This document shows positions 46,360 to 58,795 of a DNA stretch of 64,000 nucleotides, piece after piece. A program made the translations under genes and the position numbers. The notes under the pieces are model-generated. The model was not told where the DNA came from. It worked only from the letters and a program-made list of their open reading frames with translations, and did no database searches. Within the stretch, counting starts at the first letter, position 1; every line of letters begins with the position of its first letter. The DNA comes from Nectonema munidae (taxonomy: Eukaryota; Nematomorpha; Nectonematoida; Nectonematidae), in assembly GCA_030549495.1 (NCBI GenBank), contig JAUIRK010000106.1:515001-579000 (forward strand), read 5' to 3'.

Positions 46360-49176
46360 TAAGATGTACATTTATTTAAACCTAAAAGGTAATGTTTTAC
46401 TCTATTTTTAAATGAGAAGTGTGAAACATCTAGATTATCATACAAAAATATGTGATTTTTGAAAAATTGATTAGTTTTTTTAAGAATGGAAATGTTCGAA
46501 CCTTTAAGTGAGTAGTCTACCCTGATTGGTTGGTTGGAAAATCTTGTTTCATAATGAGATGGTTTAAAATTAATAAAGCTACTAAAAACATTATATAATT
46601 TACCAGTTAAGTTTTTAAATAGAAACATTGCAACTCTAAGTTGGTAAATGTCATCCACTTTCAATAAATTATTTTCATTAAAAATGGCACTGGTATGGTC
46701 CGTATACTTAAGATGAAAAACAATTCTCAATGCTTTTTTTTTTGTATAATTTCAATGCGCTTTTTTCCATATGGATACCAATTAAAAATGCTATAGTTCA
46801 AGTATGATAAGAAAAGTTGCTTATATATTGTCAGTCTTGTTTTTAAAGGGAAAATATTTTTGGTACGGTACAAAATGCCATTTATTCTATTCAAATTTAA
46901 TGCTATTTTTTCAACATGATGATTAAATTTGAGTTTTTTATCAATAATTAAACCTAGTATTTCAAATTTATCAACTACTTCTATACCAGTTTGAAATAGA
47001 AAGCTTTTGTCTATTTTTGGTTTATTCGAAATTAACATACATTTAGTTTTGCCTTTGTTTATTCGAAAATTGTTGATGTCGCACCATTCATAAAGTGAAT
47101 TGAGTTCTGAATTTAGCTTATTTGAGTCAATGTTATTGCCTTCTTTTATTTTGGATAATGGTAAATAAGCACAAATATCATCAGCAAAGAGTAAATAGTT
47201 TAGAGTCTCTGAGATGTAAAATATGTTGTTAATTGCAATGTTGAAAAGAAGAGGTGAAAGGATAGATCCCTGAGGAACACCGGCTCTGACAGGTAAGATG
47301 TTAGAAAATGTTTCATTTAATTTAACTTTTTGTGATCTGTTATTTAAGTAAGAAGAAAAGAAAAGTAAGGTATTCTTCCCAATCTTGCACCTAAAGAGAT
47401 TTTCAATCAGAGTAGAATGGCTCAATCTATCAAAAGCTTTCGAAAGATCGAAGAAGAAAAGAAGTGCATCATCTTTCTTTTCAATGATTTCAACTACTTT
47501 TCCTATCAAATACGCGTGATATGCCTCAGTTGAATAGCTTTCTCTAAACCCAAATTGATATGTATTAATATAATTATTTGAATTTATGTAAATATTTAAC
47601 TGTTTATGAATAAACTTTTCAAATATTTTGGAAAATATTGGTATTATTGAAATGGGTCTAAAGTTTTCGATCGCAGATTTGTCACCTTTTTTATGAACAG
47701 GTATAACTTTATGTAATTTCAGTACATCAGGAAATCTATTATTATTTAAAGCTAGATTGATGGAGTAAGATAAAGGATAACATAGAATTTGTTTTATATA
47801 TTTCACATGTTTCATTGAAATTTCATAAATGTCTTCCGTATTATTTACATCAAGTTCATCAATAATAGTCAATATCTGGTCTGGTGTGCTTAAACTCAAC
47901 TCAAATGATTCACCAGTGAATTTTTTTGAAAGAATATCAAACTTTAATATAGGGTTTACAACTATATTCGTGAAATGTTCGTTAAACATATCAGCTGCAG
48001 TTGTGTCATCAACTAAATTTGATCCATATTTAACATGTATTTTTGTTTTGTCCTTACATTTTATGAACCCATTTATTTCATTCCATATTTTTTTCATCGA
48101 ATTGCATTGAGAAAAGTTATGGGCTATATAAGTTTCTTTAGATTTCCGTATTGTGTATTTTATGGTATTTCTAATTTTTATATATTGTGATCTAACTGAG
48201 AATGAACTTTTTTTTTCAATTTTTGGTAAAGCTTATCACGAAGTTTGATAAGTTTTAATATTTCAAGGGTAATCCAAGGTTTAATATTGTGTTTATACTT
48301 ATTATATATCATATTCCTTGTTGACATCATAATTAGGGAATTGAGATTATTCGTTAAATGATTAAATAAACTATCAGGATTTTGGTTATCTAACTCTGAA
48401 CTACAATACCAATTACTATGCGCAGCCAAAGTTTGAAAGGTTCTAACGTTCAGTTTTTTGTATATATGCTCTGCTCTGAAATTTTTCAATTTCAAATCCA
48501 ATGATAATAAAATTGGGATATGATCCGAGAAGTAAGTCATGCAGTTCAAAGCTGTATAATTAACAAAGTTGTTACTAATAAATCTACTAGCAAAGTGTTT
48601 TGACATTTTGAGTAAGTCAAAGTTGAAATCTCCACAAAATAAATTTACACAGTTTTTATCAATTTTTGACAGCAAATTTTCAAAAAAGGTCAAAAAGATA
48701 TCAATTTTTTCTTTCGATGCTGAAGGTAATCTGTATATATTGTGTATAATGAGTTTTTTAGTTGTAGTATGGACTATTAATGACTGATATTCAAATGACG
48801 CAATAGAAAATTCAGTTTCACCAAGTTTCACGTATAAGTTTATATTAGCAAAAAACATCAATCCTCCATGTGAGGAAGCCCTCTTCGGGATATTGAACGT
48901 AGTATAATTTTTTAAATCAAATTTTTTGTTTTCTTCGCAACACCATGTTTCTTGGAGACATATTATACTAAGAGGATTATTCAAAAGTGAATCTAGCCTT
49001 TCAACAAAAATTTCAAACTCATAAAATTTGCTACAAAGAGATTGGATGTTTAAACTTAAAAAATTATTTTCATAAGTATTTGGATGGATATGGTCTAAAT
49101 AAAAGTTTTCTGAGTTCTTTATAGAACTCGTGTTAGAAATGTCATGAAAAATAAAATTATTACCATTATTATTCAT
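46360..49176 (-). pseudogene. LINE ORF2: endonuclease + reverse transcriptase, two frame changes
   Basis: From ATG 49176: EEP endonuclease with LNIQSLCSKFYEFE, ICLQETWCCEE (catalytic E), GGLMFFA, NIYRLPSAS, LFCGDFNFDLL and YFSDHIPILL (terminal SDH). Then the reverse transcriptase: LHKVIPVHKKGDKSAIENFR, RPISIIPIFSKIFEKF, QFGFRESYST, LFFFDLSKAFDRLSHSTLIE, RAGVPQGSILSPLLF, YLLFADDICAYLP (FADD catalytic box) and GKTKCMLIS. The C-terminal tail (46730-46360) has LNYSIFNWYPYG and later ETRFSNQ. Frame changes occur only in A-runs near 48212 and 46738, so the copy is otherwise open for about 2.8 kb. All catalytic boxes are present. Single-base slips in homopolymers could be real or sequencing errors. 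Confidence 0.92.
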
Positions 49177-49685
49177 AGGCAGTTATACTTTTAACATAAT
49201 CTATCTCTCTCAGTACATATGGGCAAGTGAAAATCATAGCAGAATGATTCGTCGTTTTCTCATTATATTTTTGGCAGGTATGGCATTTGTGTCCAGATAA
49301 TTCATTTTTCAAAGGGCAAGTAAACGATTCATGTGAGGAAGAACAATATCTACATATGGCTGAGTTTAGACAATTCGATGTGGTATGACCAAACATCAAA
49401 CATTTTCCACACTGTAAATGGGAGAAAAAAGGTTTGGCTCTTTTGACTTCAAGCATAAAATAAAAGGAAAGATTATTTTTCTTTATAAATGACATTATTT
49501 CAGGAGACATTTTTAATACTACAATTTTACTGTCATTTGATATGCTTTTCGTGAATAAAAGATTTAACGTTTTTCCATTTTCAACCATTGTATTAATTTC
49601 TTCGTTTTTTTCAAGTATAAGGTCAGTTATTGACTTGTCAGATATATTTTTCGATACAATAAAGGAAATTTTTATTAACTTATAT
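49169..49685 (-). pseudogene. LINE ORF1, 5'-truncated, CCHC knuckles
   Basis: The frame enters at 49685 (KISFIVSKNISDKSI) and runs to the TAA overlapping ORF2. It has CGKCLMFGHTTSNC and CRYCSSSHESFTC (CX2CX4HX4C knuckles) and a third CHTCQKYNEKTTNHS cluster, typical of nucleic-acid-binding ORF1 proteins of jockey-group LINEs. The start is lost by 5' truncation. Confidence 0.85.
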
Positions 49686-52600
49686 TAAATTTATAAAATT
49701 TATTAAATTTTATAAAATTTATTAAATTATATTACTGATTGATTTGATTTGTGATGACGAAAATTAGAGATTACAGAAAATTTGAAAGCAGGCTTCAAGC
49801 TTAAAATATTGGGTACACAATACTATTGTATCACTAGATAAATCTAAGTTAGAGGAGATTAAACTAGTGATATTATTTTTAAAAAATAAAAACAAAATTT
49901 TTTGAACTTCATTCAAACCTAATTTTATTATGTTGGTTTAAATTTTTTTTATAAATTATTTTATTTTAGTGTACTTCTAATTAAATTTAATTTTTTAATT
50001 CTCCCTATATTAAAATTATTTCTTTTAACATAAAAATAATTTTCTTACGGACGGCTTTGATACTACTCGATTATAAGTTAGATTTCTGTAAATTAACTTT
50101 CCACTAATAAAAATTATGAAAATTTAGTATATTTTTAATAAATTTGAAGTATCTTATGTAGATATATTATCTTTATAAGATAAAAGGGGTTAAATGTGTT
50201 TACTTTTAAATACTATATTATCTCCCATTTTTATAGTTAATTTTTTTTAACTCTCATAGCATATAGATGCAGATTCTATCCTTTGAAATCTTTTATCGAT
50301 ACAAAGTATTGGGTGTTTGTAATTATCATTATTTTTAAAATTAAATTGTTTCACCACATGGCTATGTGAAACAGGTTTAGTGAAATTAAATTATATAAAG
50401 TAATAACACAATTTGAAAGTTCTAGTAATATATCTAGATTCTATTTTTTCATTGTTTTTCTCATTAATTTTTTTAGATCCCATATAAACACAATTAAAAT
50501 AAAATATATCATTATATAGATATAGTTTAATACTTTGTTATAAGTAGAAACCATCCCAATAACTTCAAAGTGGGACACAATTTTGCGCTTTCCTCCTTAG
50601 TCTCATTAAGATAAAATTTCTTTTGCAAAGTAAAATAAAGATGGTAAAATCTTAATAAAATTATAATATTATAATACTCACCCATTTCCCTACACAGCAT
50701 TTGCACAAGGATTGTGCAAAACCGTTAAATATTTCCCTTTAATTTTTTATAACCTCTATAATGGAAAACTATATAATAGCATTATTTTTTTAATACCTTT
50801 GTACCTAGAAAGTTTCCAACATGTAATTTATCAAAATAAGATGATTTTTGAAGCCATAAAATTATATTTGTTAAGTATATCATGCTTTTGTACCCCTTCA
50901 TTTTTAATAAATATATATATCATATCTATGCATATATCATTTATGGGTTCTACACTACTAATCATTATTTATGCTAGACTTATTTTACCCCTATGCTTAG
51001 TTCACCTATGCACATTACCTTAATTAGAATTTTAATTTGTCCCCTCCTATATGATCTTATATAAGTCGAAGATTTTAAAGGAATAGAAGTCGTAGTCTGT
51101 TTTTTTTATAAAAAAAAATTAAAAAATAAGTTTAATTTTTGTAAACATGCTGAGAAACCAAAATTTCTCAAAGTGTTGGAAGTTAAAGTTGGGTTTATGG
51201 TGTTGGACTCAGATTTTTTAAGTTTTTATTTATAAATCTTAACTTAATGAAATAATAATCATCTTTGAAAAAAATGTGATATATTCATAAAAGACATAAA
51301 TAATTTTTTTATTGCAACTTAATTTTGAATAAAATTAATAACATACCTTAGTTATTAGGACACTATTTTACGCGTATAAATCCATTTTTTGGGCATTTAT
51401 TAAAAAAAATGCTCATTAGAAGGATTTTTTTGCGAAATTTTAATAAAAATATTTAAGCCATTTAAAATCAGATTTTAATGCTCAAAGTATAAATTATAAA
51501 AAACTTTTATTACTAATTTTTTTGAGTTTGCTATAAAATGAACGAATATCAAATATTTGATATATGGATATTTTGAATAGCAAACAGTTTTGCATAATTA
51601 GAATTTACTATCAATATTTAAGCATATTTTTATAAAATCGAAAAAAATGAGCTAATTTTTTTAATAACCACATGGGTGTATATTTAGAAAAGGGAACAAC
51701 ATTTTTTCTCGATTTTTCTTTCTTATGTTCTCAAATTTGAAATGCAATTATATTAATTCCTTCAGTCATTTTTTTTTAAATGTAAACACCTTCAGATAAG
51801 TATTTATATTATTTGATGTTTTTAAATGATTTATTCTAGAAAGTTATTCATTATTCGATAGAGCGTCTTATTTTTATCTTTTTGAATGGCCATTTGTGTT
51901 AGAAAGAAAGAGCCATGCAAAATTTTTGTATGGATCTTGCCCTCTCTAAATTCACTTTTGACAGATAATTTTATGTACTTGAAATTAAAATGAAGTATAA
52001 AACTTTTCTCTAAGTAAAATATTGTATTTCCATTAGTCGCGTAGTCAGAGATTTTAATCAGATGAAGGAGGGCCCAAAATTTTTTATAGCAAATAACACA
52101 ATAAATTATTTATCATATATGGAGTGACACCTTGGTTTGCTCTGATTTTAGTACTTTCTCATGCTATACCCACTAAAATTGGCATGTATTGTTGTGCTCA
52201 ATGCCTTTAATCATAATAAAATCGAGAAATTATTATAAAAGTATATTATTCTTATTCTTTTAGAGATATTATGAGATGTTAGAAATATTATTAAACTTAT
52301 TTTACATTAAGTGCTCTTGAAACAAATGAAATTGGCAGCTAATAAAACAACTCTCTAATAAACTAAAATCGACCTTTTTCAAAAGATATTATATATATAT
52401 ATATACATAGAGTTTTTCTTTATATTACGAGAGGAATGCAGAACTTGTATATTTCATTCGCATGATTTATGTTCAAAACGCTTTTAAACACTAGAAAAGA
52501 AGATTTTTGTAGAGATCGTCTTTTAGTTGGCATATTTTTTCCATCTTCAATCATTGTTAGAATGGAAGTTCATGGAGCGAATATATTATATTGCTTCATG

Positions 52601-53357
52601 TAATGGGTTATGCATGTATAGTCCTTATCCTATAGTCTTTCTAGATCGTAAAACAATCTTATTGGCCACAACTGATGACTGATTTTGATGAACTATTAAG
52701 CTCGCATTTTCGTTAATTTCACCCTTTATTTTTTTTTGTGTTTAATAAATAATGCATATTGCGTAATGACCAACCTTGGCGCAGACACCTTTTTTGCATG
52801 CTATTTTTGCCCCGGACCTATTTTGTCTCGGACCGTTCTTGTTGCAGTGCTAGTTAGTTGGTTATTTAGTTTCGTTCATTTTTATTTAGTTATTTGGTTT
52901 GTTAGTCAGATAGTTAAGTCATTAATTAGTTTAATGTTAGCTTGATTCAATGACAATAGCTGTAGTCATTGCAGAAAATTCACTACTAAAACATTTTTAA
53001 AACATGTAAAATTCATATGTAAATTTCAATTTTAAAAAGGCTGCTCCAAAATTTCCCTCACCAAAAAGACTCACGTTCTAAATCCTCCTAAACCCCATAA
53101 ATGGTTTTTTGTTGAAGTCATAGTATAATTCGAAATTATTTCAATATTATATTCATATCTTCATTTTTAAAGGACTTTACGAGATGGGAGAAAATGGAAG
53201 AAAACTATTTTAAAAGTGCATGCTGAGACATGAATAAAATTCGCCGTTGTAGTTCTACTGAATCCTTCAATCTTAATTATTCTCAAGGACCTTTTCTTGA
53301 AAAAAGTATTATTTAACTTATTTTTTGATTTATTCTTCCATGCTATCCAAACTTTAG
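49686..53357. other. No gene recognised
   Basis: 3.7 kb of AT-rich sequence. A hydrophobic 103-codon frame at 50712-51023 looks like chance. A TTAG-type tract lies at 52848-52945. GCCCCGGACC and GTCTCGGACC near 52810 hint at a decayed element end. Confidence 0.4.
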
Positions 53358-53549
53358 ATGATCAGAATTCTCCCAATTTTTATCATTTGAATCAGCCATA
53401 CGCGAAGATAAATTTGTACTCTGAATGCATTGACGCAGAAGAAAATACCGAACCTCTCGTTTCTCCAAATAACCGACGCAGTTGTTCCCTACGCTATGCT
53501 GATTCGAGACCAATATTCTCCCTTCTTTCCTACAATACTAATAAAAAAA
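53358..53549 (+). CDS. Possible host exon, unrecognised
   Basis: An acceptor-like CAAACTTTAG precedes an open stretch encoding DDQNSPNFYHLNQPYAKI, then ECIDAEENTEPLVSPNN and RRSCSLRYADSRPIFSLLS. Composition is less AT-biased than neighbours and the protein is mixed polar, unlike chance hydrophobic frames nearby. A weak donor (AAAAAG|GTTTTG) lies at the end. No family recognised; other plus-frame readings of the same stretch are also open, which lowers confidence. Confidence 0.25.
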
Positions 53550-54219
53550 GGTTTTGCTTTTTTTAATTTTCAAAATCCTTTTCACAATAGTTTCAAATTA
53601 CTAAACGCATTTTACTTTTACCTACCTTTTTTAATTCTTGTATTTTTATCAGGATATATTTTTAAGCTTTTTCGCTTTGTTTTGTTTACATTTGGAGTAT
53701 TTTTTGCTAACTCTTTCACGCACAATGTGACACCAGTTTACCAAAAATCGTCCTCTTAATTTATATATAACTCATTGAAAAAGAAAGCAAACGATAGAAA
53801 ACCATATGCTTATTCCTATAATGCTTAAACCTTATATAGAATAAATAATATAATTATATAAACCTTTATTCTACCAAATCAGTGCCTTCCAAATTTTTAC
53901 CCCTAATGGGTCACGTGCGTTATTCTGTTAGTTTTTTTATATTTCGCTTTTCTCGTATGCAGACCCGTCGATAAAGAGAGGTTAAAATTTACTTTATCAG
54001 TGTTTTCTTTTTCACAACCTCTGCGTAGACAAAAAAGTCGTATTAAAAATTTAGTATGAAATATAAAACAAAACTTGTTTCTGAGCATTTACCTTTTAAG
54101 CTTTTATTTTAAGTGATTTTTCTAGAGTTTTTTTTTAATTTTTTTTTGAAATCTTAAGAGACATAATTATTTAATTTAATCTTATTTGACAATTTCAAAT
54201 TCTTAAAACACAATAGTAT

Positions 54220-54291
54220 CATCATCATCATCATCATCATCATCCATTCGCTCTAATGAGCAGGTCTTTGTTCTGGCGAGCCAAGGTCGAC
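54220..54291 (-). mobile_element. 72-bp retroposed fragment with (CAT)n tail and 16-bp duplication
   Basis: (CAT)8 plus about 47 bp (ending GGCGAGCCAAGGTCGAC) is flanked by identical 16-bp TAAAACACAATAGTAT at 54204-54219 and 54292-54307. Read on the minus strand it is a short 3' end with an (ATG)n tail: an extremely 5'-truncated RTE-type LINE or its SINE. Confidence 0.9.
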
Positions 54292-54307
54292 TAAAACACA
54301 ATAGTAT

Positions 54308-55320
54308 ATTTAATCAAAAATGTTGTGCAATATCATCTTTTCAAAATATTTTTGTCTTACATTAGTTCAACCTTAAAAAGGTTTCGTGAAGGTTGGCATA
54401 CAAATTTTTTTTTTACATTTTATCAAGTCAACAAAATATTTTTGCCAAAACTATCTAACTAATTTTGAATTAAGAAGTTTAAAATCAATACTATAAATTT
54501 TTCATATGTGACTTGTATAATTTTAAAGCCCATAAACTAAGCTTTAATTTGGTGCATTTCATGCCAAAATTAGTTAAGAAATGCAAAAGTTATAGGCATC
54601 ATAAGAATAGACTTAAATCTAGTCTCTAAATACTGTTAATAAATAGTACACAACGAAAATGCGTACTAAAGTGTGGTGACGCTTTGGAACATAAACGTAG
54701 ATGCGTTCTACGTTATCTTTTTTGCATAAATATTTACCATGGGTGTAATATAAAATCAGTTAGACATGCTATATAGTGGCGCGCATAAATCAATAACAGG
54801 GTGTTAAATAATCGTCTACAAACTATAATTTATATACGAGACCTTGCTATAATCATTCGTACAAGGAAATGGAACGAATATTTCTCGTTAATAATTTGAA
54901 ACGTGGTATGATGAAATGAATAAAAACTGATGAACTTCGCAAAGTGGTAAAATCATAAAATGTCAAGTGTTTTTAAAAATAATTTTTTTTAGAAAAAACA
55001 TACCTTATCATCACCACCTTATCTAAAGCTTCCTAAAACTATTTTGAAAACTAGAAAAGGATTTATTTTCACGTAGTTTTGCTTTACAAAAAAAATAGTA
55101 CTCCTTATATATATATGTCTATCTATCTTTATAGGATCATTCCATAATATCATTTTTCAAAGTCTAATAAATACTTAATTTTTCATCTCATTTAATTCAA
55201 ATTTTATGCGTTAGCTAAAAACATCATTCTCACTTAGCTTGTCAAATTTAAACTTGTTTGATGACTTCTTAGGCATTTTTTACATGTAAAATTTTCAATA
55301 TTCACATATATATAAGTACT
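54308..55320. other. No gene recognised
   Basis: AT-rich; nothing supportable. Confidence 0.4.
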
Positions 55321-55357
55321 CTGGCAAGGTTTTTCTGTCTCCCCGTTGTCTTGCCAG
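55321..55357. repeat. Hairpin related to 32404-32455
   Basis: CTGGCAAG (55321-55328) and CTTGCCAG (55350-55357) pair around a loop with CTGTCTCCCCGTTG. AT repeats flank it on both sides. Core resembles the 32.4-kb hairpin. Confidence 0.7.
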
Positions 55358-56427
55358 CCAACTAATATATATATATATAGATATATTTTTTCTTAAGTTT
55401 ATCATTGTTTAATAGAAAAAAACAAAAAGTGTTTACCAATAACATCAAAATTTATGCATCTTTGAAGCATTTATTTCTTAAAGTTGAACTTAAATATCAA
55501 AAATAAATCCTGTTTTCAGTAGAGGTAATCTTTTGAGTGCTTCAAATTTTTATCGAAATTATTTATCTCTTTAATTTATCAAGAGATCTACTCAATGCAA
55601 ATATATTAATGAATTTTTATTTTTAAAATTCTTTTAATGAACTTATATACGAAAAATATTATTTCAAAATTTTTTCTCATGAAGTAATATCAGAGTTATT
55701 ACTCCTTGTGGAATTGGGTTAAAATGGATTAAAACAATCCCTGTTAAATGTTTTGTTTGTTGTTATTTTTCCCTATGCTTTCATTAATCTTAAAAATGCA
55801 TCTAAGCTTTTGAATAGAGTACCTTTTCTCAATTATTATAAAGGCTGGGCTCATCAGTCATGGTAAGTTTTGTACTACTGTTCAAAATGGAAAACATCTA
55901 GGAGTTGAATGCCATTTTTATCAAAATGTCTTCCTAACTTTGCAATTCGATATGGAAATTTTTTACAGTAGTCCATATTTTAAAAATATTTCATTTATAT
56001 CTTTCTTAGCTATAATTCTAAGTCTGAACCATAAAGATGTTTCATCAAGCTTGTTATTCCTATTAGGCGTAACTATTATATTAATTGTAAAAGCCTCCTG
56101 CAGTTAAATCTAGAATTCTGTAGATATTTATATTTTCTTTGTTGGATAAACAACAGAAGAGATGAATAAAATCATAAAAATTGGTTCATATAGAAAATAT
56201 ACACATGGAGGAATGAAATCGAGTTCTATATTTTCCTTGTCGCAGAAGGAGCTATCAAATATAATTAAATATAAGTTCAGTGTCGATGAAGAAAACGATG
56301 ATGATGATAATATTGGGAAGATGCTGATAAATATGATGATGAAAAGGATTATTATGATGATCATGAGATAATGATTGTGATAGGGAGATTGATCTTAGTT
56401 GTTTTGTTTCTATTTTTACAAAACAAA
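55358..56427. other. No gene recognised
   Basis: A (GATGAT)-containing frame at 56162-56371 is not supported as a gene. Confidence 0.35.
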
Positions 56428-56800
56428 AAATCAGAAACAGACATTAACAGATGCATGATTTCAACACCAAAAATAAAACCACAGACAAAGTCATCGCTGA
56501 AGGATTTAACAATCAATTCTCAAACGTGCAGTTTAAAACAAACTCAACTATCAGACAGAAAATCAATAAAAACCCTAATAATTCAGACACAACACAAATA
56601 TAATCATTGATGCTTCAGACACCAAAAAAAGTAAAGCTCTTCAGAGTCCAGACAACATCTACAACATCCATTTCTAACACTTTGGCAACGCATTGTCCCA
56701 AAAAACAAACCCAAAAAAAACAAAAACATCAATCGCCCGCCCAGACAGCTGTTTGTCTTTACCTTCAAGGGCAGTTAAAAGTCAACTTTTGATTTCTAAT
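56428..56800 (+). pseudogene. LINE reverse-transcriptase fragment (pre-RT region)
   Basis: Plus-strand pieces TDKVIAEGFNNQFSNVQF, TIRQKINKNPNNSDTTQ, then ASDTKKSKALQSPDNIYNIHF and HFGNALSQ match the segment just before the RT fingers in a group of invertebrate LINEs (family: xxIANNFNxxFSNV...AIxxSKNxxxxGPDNIxxxHLKHxG). Fragment ends before the catalytic boxes. AC-rich composition contrasts with the AT-rich flanks. Confidence 0.55.
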
Positions 56801-58226
56801 AGCACTTGCTCTAAAACACGTAAATGGTCTTATTTTATAAAGTTTGTGCAAATAAGTCCTCGTTATTAGCGCAAAAAAATCAAATTTTTATATTAGGTTA
56901 GCTTTTTTAATGGTCCAATTTTTGTTAGTAATCTAGATTTTGTAAAAATTTACTAGAGTAAATATTCAACAATTTTAGAATTGTTTTTATGAGTGGAAGA
57001 GTTCACAAATAAACTAAAAAGTATATTTCATATTTAAAAATATTTTGACATATCATTTTTAATAAAAATTTTGACTAGAACACTTTAGCACATAAATAAA
57101 ATAGTTGAAAAACGTAATCTTCGAATCTTACAATGAAAAATGCATTTGATTTATGTTGAAATATCGAAAGTGGTACGAGAAAGTACATGGAAAAACAAAA
57201 TAATAAAAAGGAAATCATAAACATATGAAAAAAAGTATATCTACGCACATATATAATATCCTCTTCTCTAACACAGGCAACATGCAGGGGAAAGATAAAT
57301 TCCAGTGATTAAAAGGTTTTGGTCTAAACATCGCGCCTTTTCAAAAGAGAATACTTTAAAATATTTCATGATCTCCTACAATAACAATATTAAAAAGAAC
57401 TGGGAAATAAAGAATACTTTTTAGGTAAATTTTTTTTACAAATAATGTCAACTTTTTGAATCCTCTAGGTCAATTTTTGAAGGATTTATACGCCAACTTT
57501 TGTTTCCCCTAATTGATGAGATAGGGAATATGATGATGATGATATGCAATATAATTCGCATCTTTGATTTTCATGATTTTTTAAAATCATAATGAGATTT
57601 TTTTCTTAATCTTCGTGTTCCTTATGCTTGTACATTTGAAAATCACTATTCCCACATTATTGGAACGTGGAGGTTGCTGGAGTAGGTCTTTGCCTGATTA
57701 GCCATTTATTAGGCTAAATTGCACGAAATCTAGTAGCTAACTATTTCACCCTAAAATTGAAATATCTCATAAATCGGTACAAGTTCGTTAATAATGAAAA
57801 TAAAACAATTCAACATCATGTCTTTTCTGATATGTGCAATGTTCTGTGTTTCTGCTCTACACCACTAGAAGGAAGCACTTGCATTGTTCATTATAGCCAT
57901 GACTAAAAATCATAAATTTGTGCTTCAAAATTGGAAAATATTCTAAACGAAATTAGTGCCCGAATACTGATTGTTTCGTACTAGGAAAAACTCTATTTCT
58001 TGATAAAATCGCTGCTATTAAGCTTTACTTGTAAACTTTTTTTAAACTAGTATTCGACCATATGAAATTTTTAACCAATCGCATTCAGGGTGGCGGAATC
58101 GGAATCGGGAGTCGTTAGAATTGGAGATTTTAAAAGCATAGGAGTTTGTTTTTTTAAATAATAAAAAGTAATTTTTTAAATAATGGAAGAAGAGTTTTAT
58201 ACTTCGAGTCGGAGTCAGGTTTTTAT
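56801..58226. other. No gene recognised
   Basis: A possible element end (CAGGGTGGCGGAATCGG) lies near 58087. Confidence 0.35.
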
Positions 58227-58330
58227 TAGGGATGTACCGGATAGCAAAACGGATAACGGATATTCGGCTTTTGAAAAGAGCTGGAGTCGGATATCCGATA
58301 AGATTTACCGGATTTCCGGCCGGATTTTAA
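58227..58330 (+). mobile_element. hAT-like end
   Basis: TAGGGATGTACCGGATAGC followed by CGGATAACGGATATTCGG and GGATATCCGATAAG resembles a known class of hAT MITE ends. Right partner not found; it may have belonged to the zinc-finger pseudogene that follows. Confidence 0.5.
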
Positions 58331-58664
58331 ATTAAACAATCCACATTATTATTTAGTTTTATGGTTTTATTATTAAAGAAAAAGTATAATCTAGTTGCAT
58401 TTATTTAAATTTCACAACAAAAAGAAAAAAATAGAAAAACTTGCAAATTGGAAATATTTACAGAGAGGGTTTAAAAATATATTTTTATTTTTGAAATCAT
58501 CATTTTAATTTTGTAGATTTCATATTTCTACTAAAGCAATGGATTTGTTTTTTGTTAATTTTTCATTCTTTTTTATTCCTTAAAATGTAAGCTTTATTTT
58601 ATTTTATTTTGTAATTCAATTATTTTAAATAAGAGGATAAAAAAAAACTATTATATATCTGTTA

Positions 58665-58715
58665 GGGGCGTAAATAAGTTTGGTTAGATACTGCGTTTCG
58701 ATAACTTAAGGTAGT
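58665..58715 (+). mobile_element. SINE head fragment
   Basis: GGGGCGTAAATAAGTTTGGT then TAGATACTGCGTTTCGATAA and CTTAAGGT match the A-box side of the 11443 SINE; the B box is lost. Confidence 0.5.
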
Positions 58716-58795
58716 TAATTAGTTAATATTTATTTGTTACAAATTTTTTAATTCACTTACATTTTCATTTTTCAGGTTAATATTCTTTAGTAAAT

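Larger units (their letters stand above)
46243..49685 (-). mobile_element. Non-LTR retrotransposon (jockey/CR1-like), 5'-truncated, poly(A) tail
   Basis: On the minus strand: a 5'-truncated ORF1 with CCHC knuckles (49685-49169), ORF2 with endonuclease (49176-48178) and reverse transcriptase (48160-46360), and a terminal A-run (T20 at 46243-46262 on the plus strand). ORF1 stop and ORF2 start overlap by 8 bases (ATGAATAA). The domain order, apurinic-type endonuclease and poly(A) fit the jockey/CR1 group of LINEs; exact clade not decided. Target duplication not found. Confidence 0.92.

Noticed and set aside
47829-48787. Plus-strand frames
   Set aside because: Antisense shadows of the LINE reverse transcriptase and endonuclease.
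50712-51023. 103-codon hydrophobic frame
   Set aside because: Composition is what AT-rich chance frames give; no membrane-protein family pattern.
56162-56371. 69-codon frame with an acidic run
   Set aside because: Depends on a GATGAT tract; no recognisable sequence on either side.
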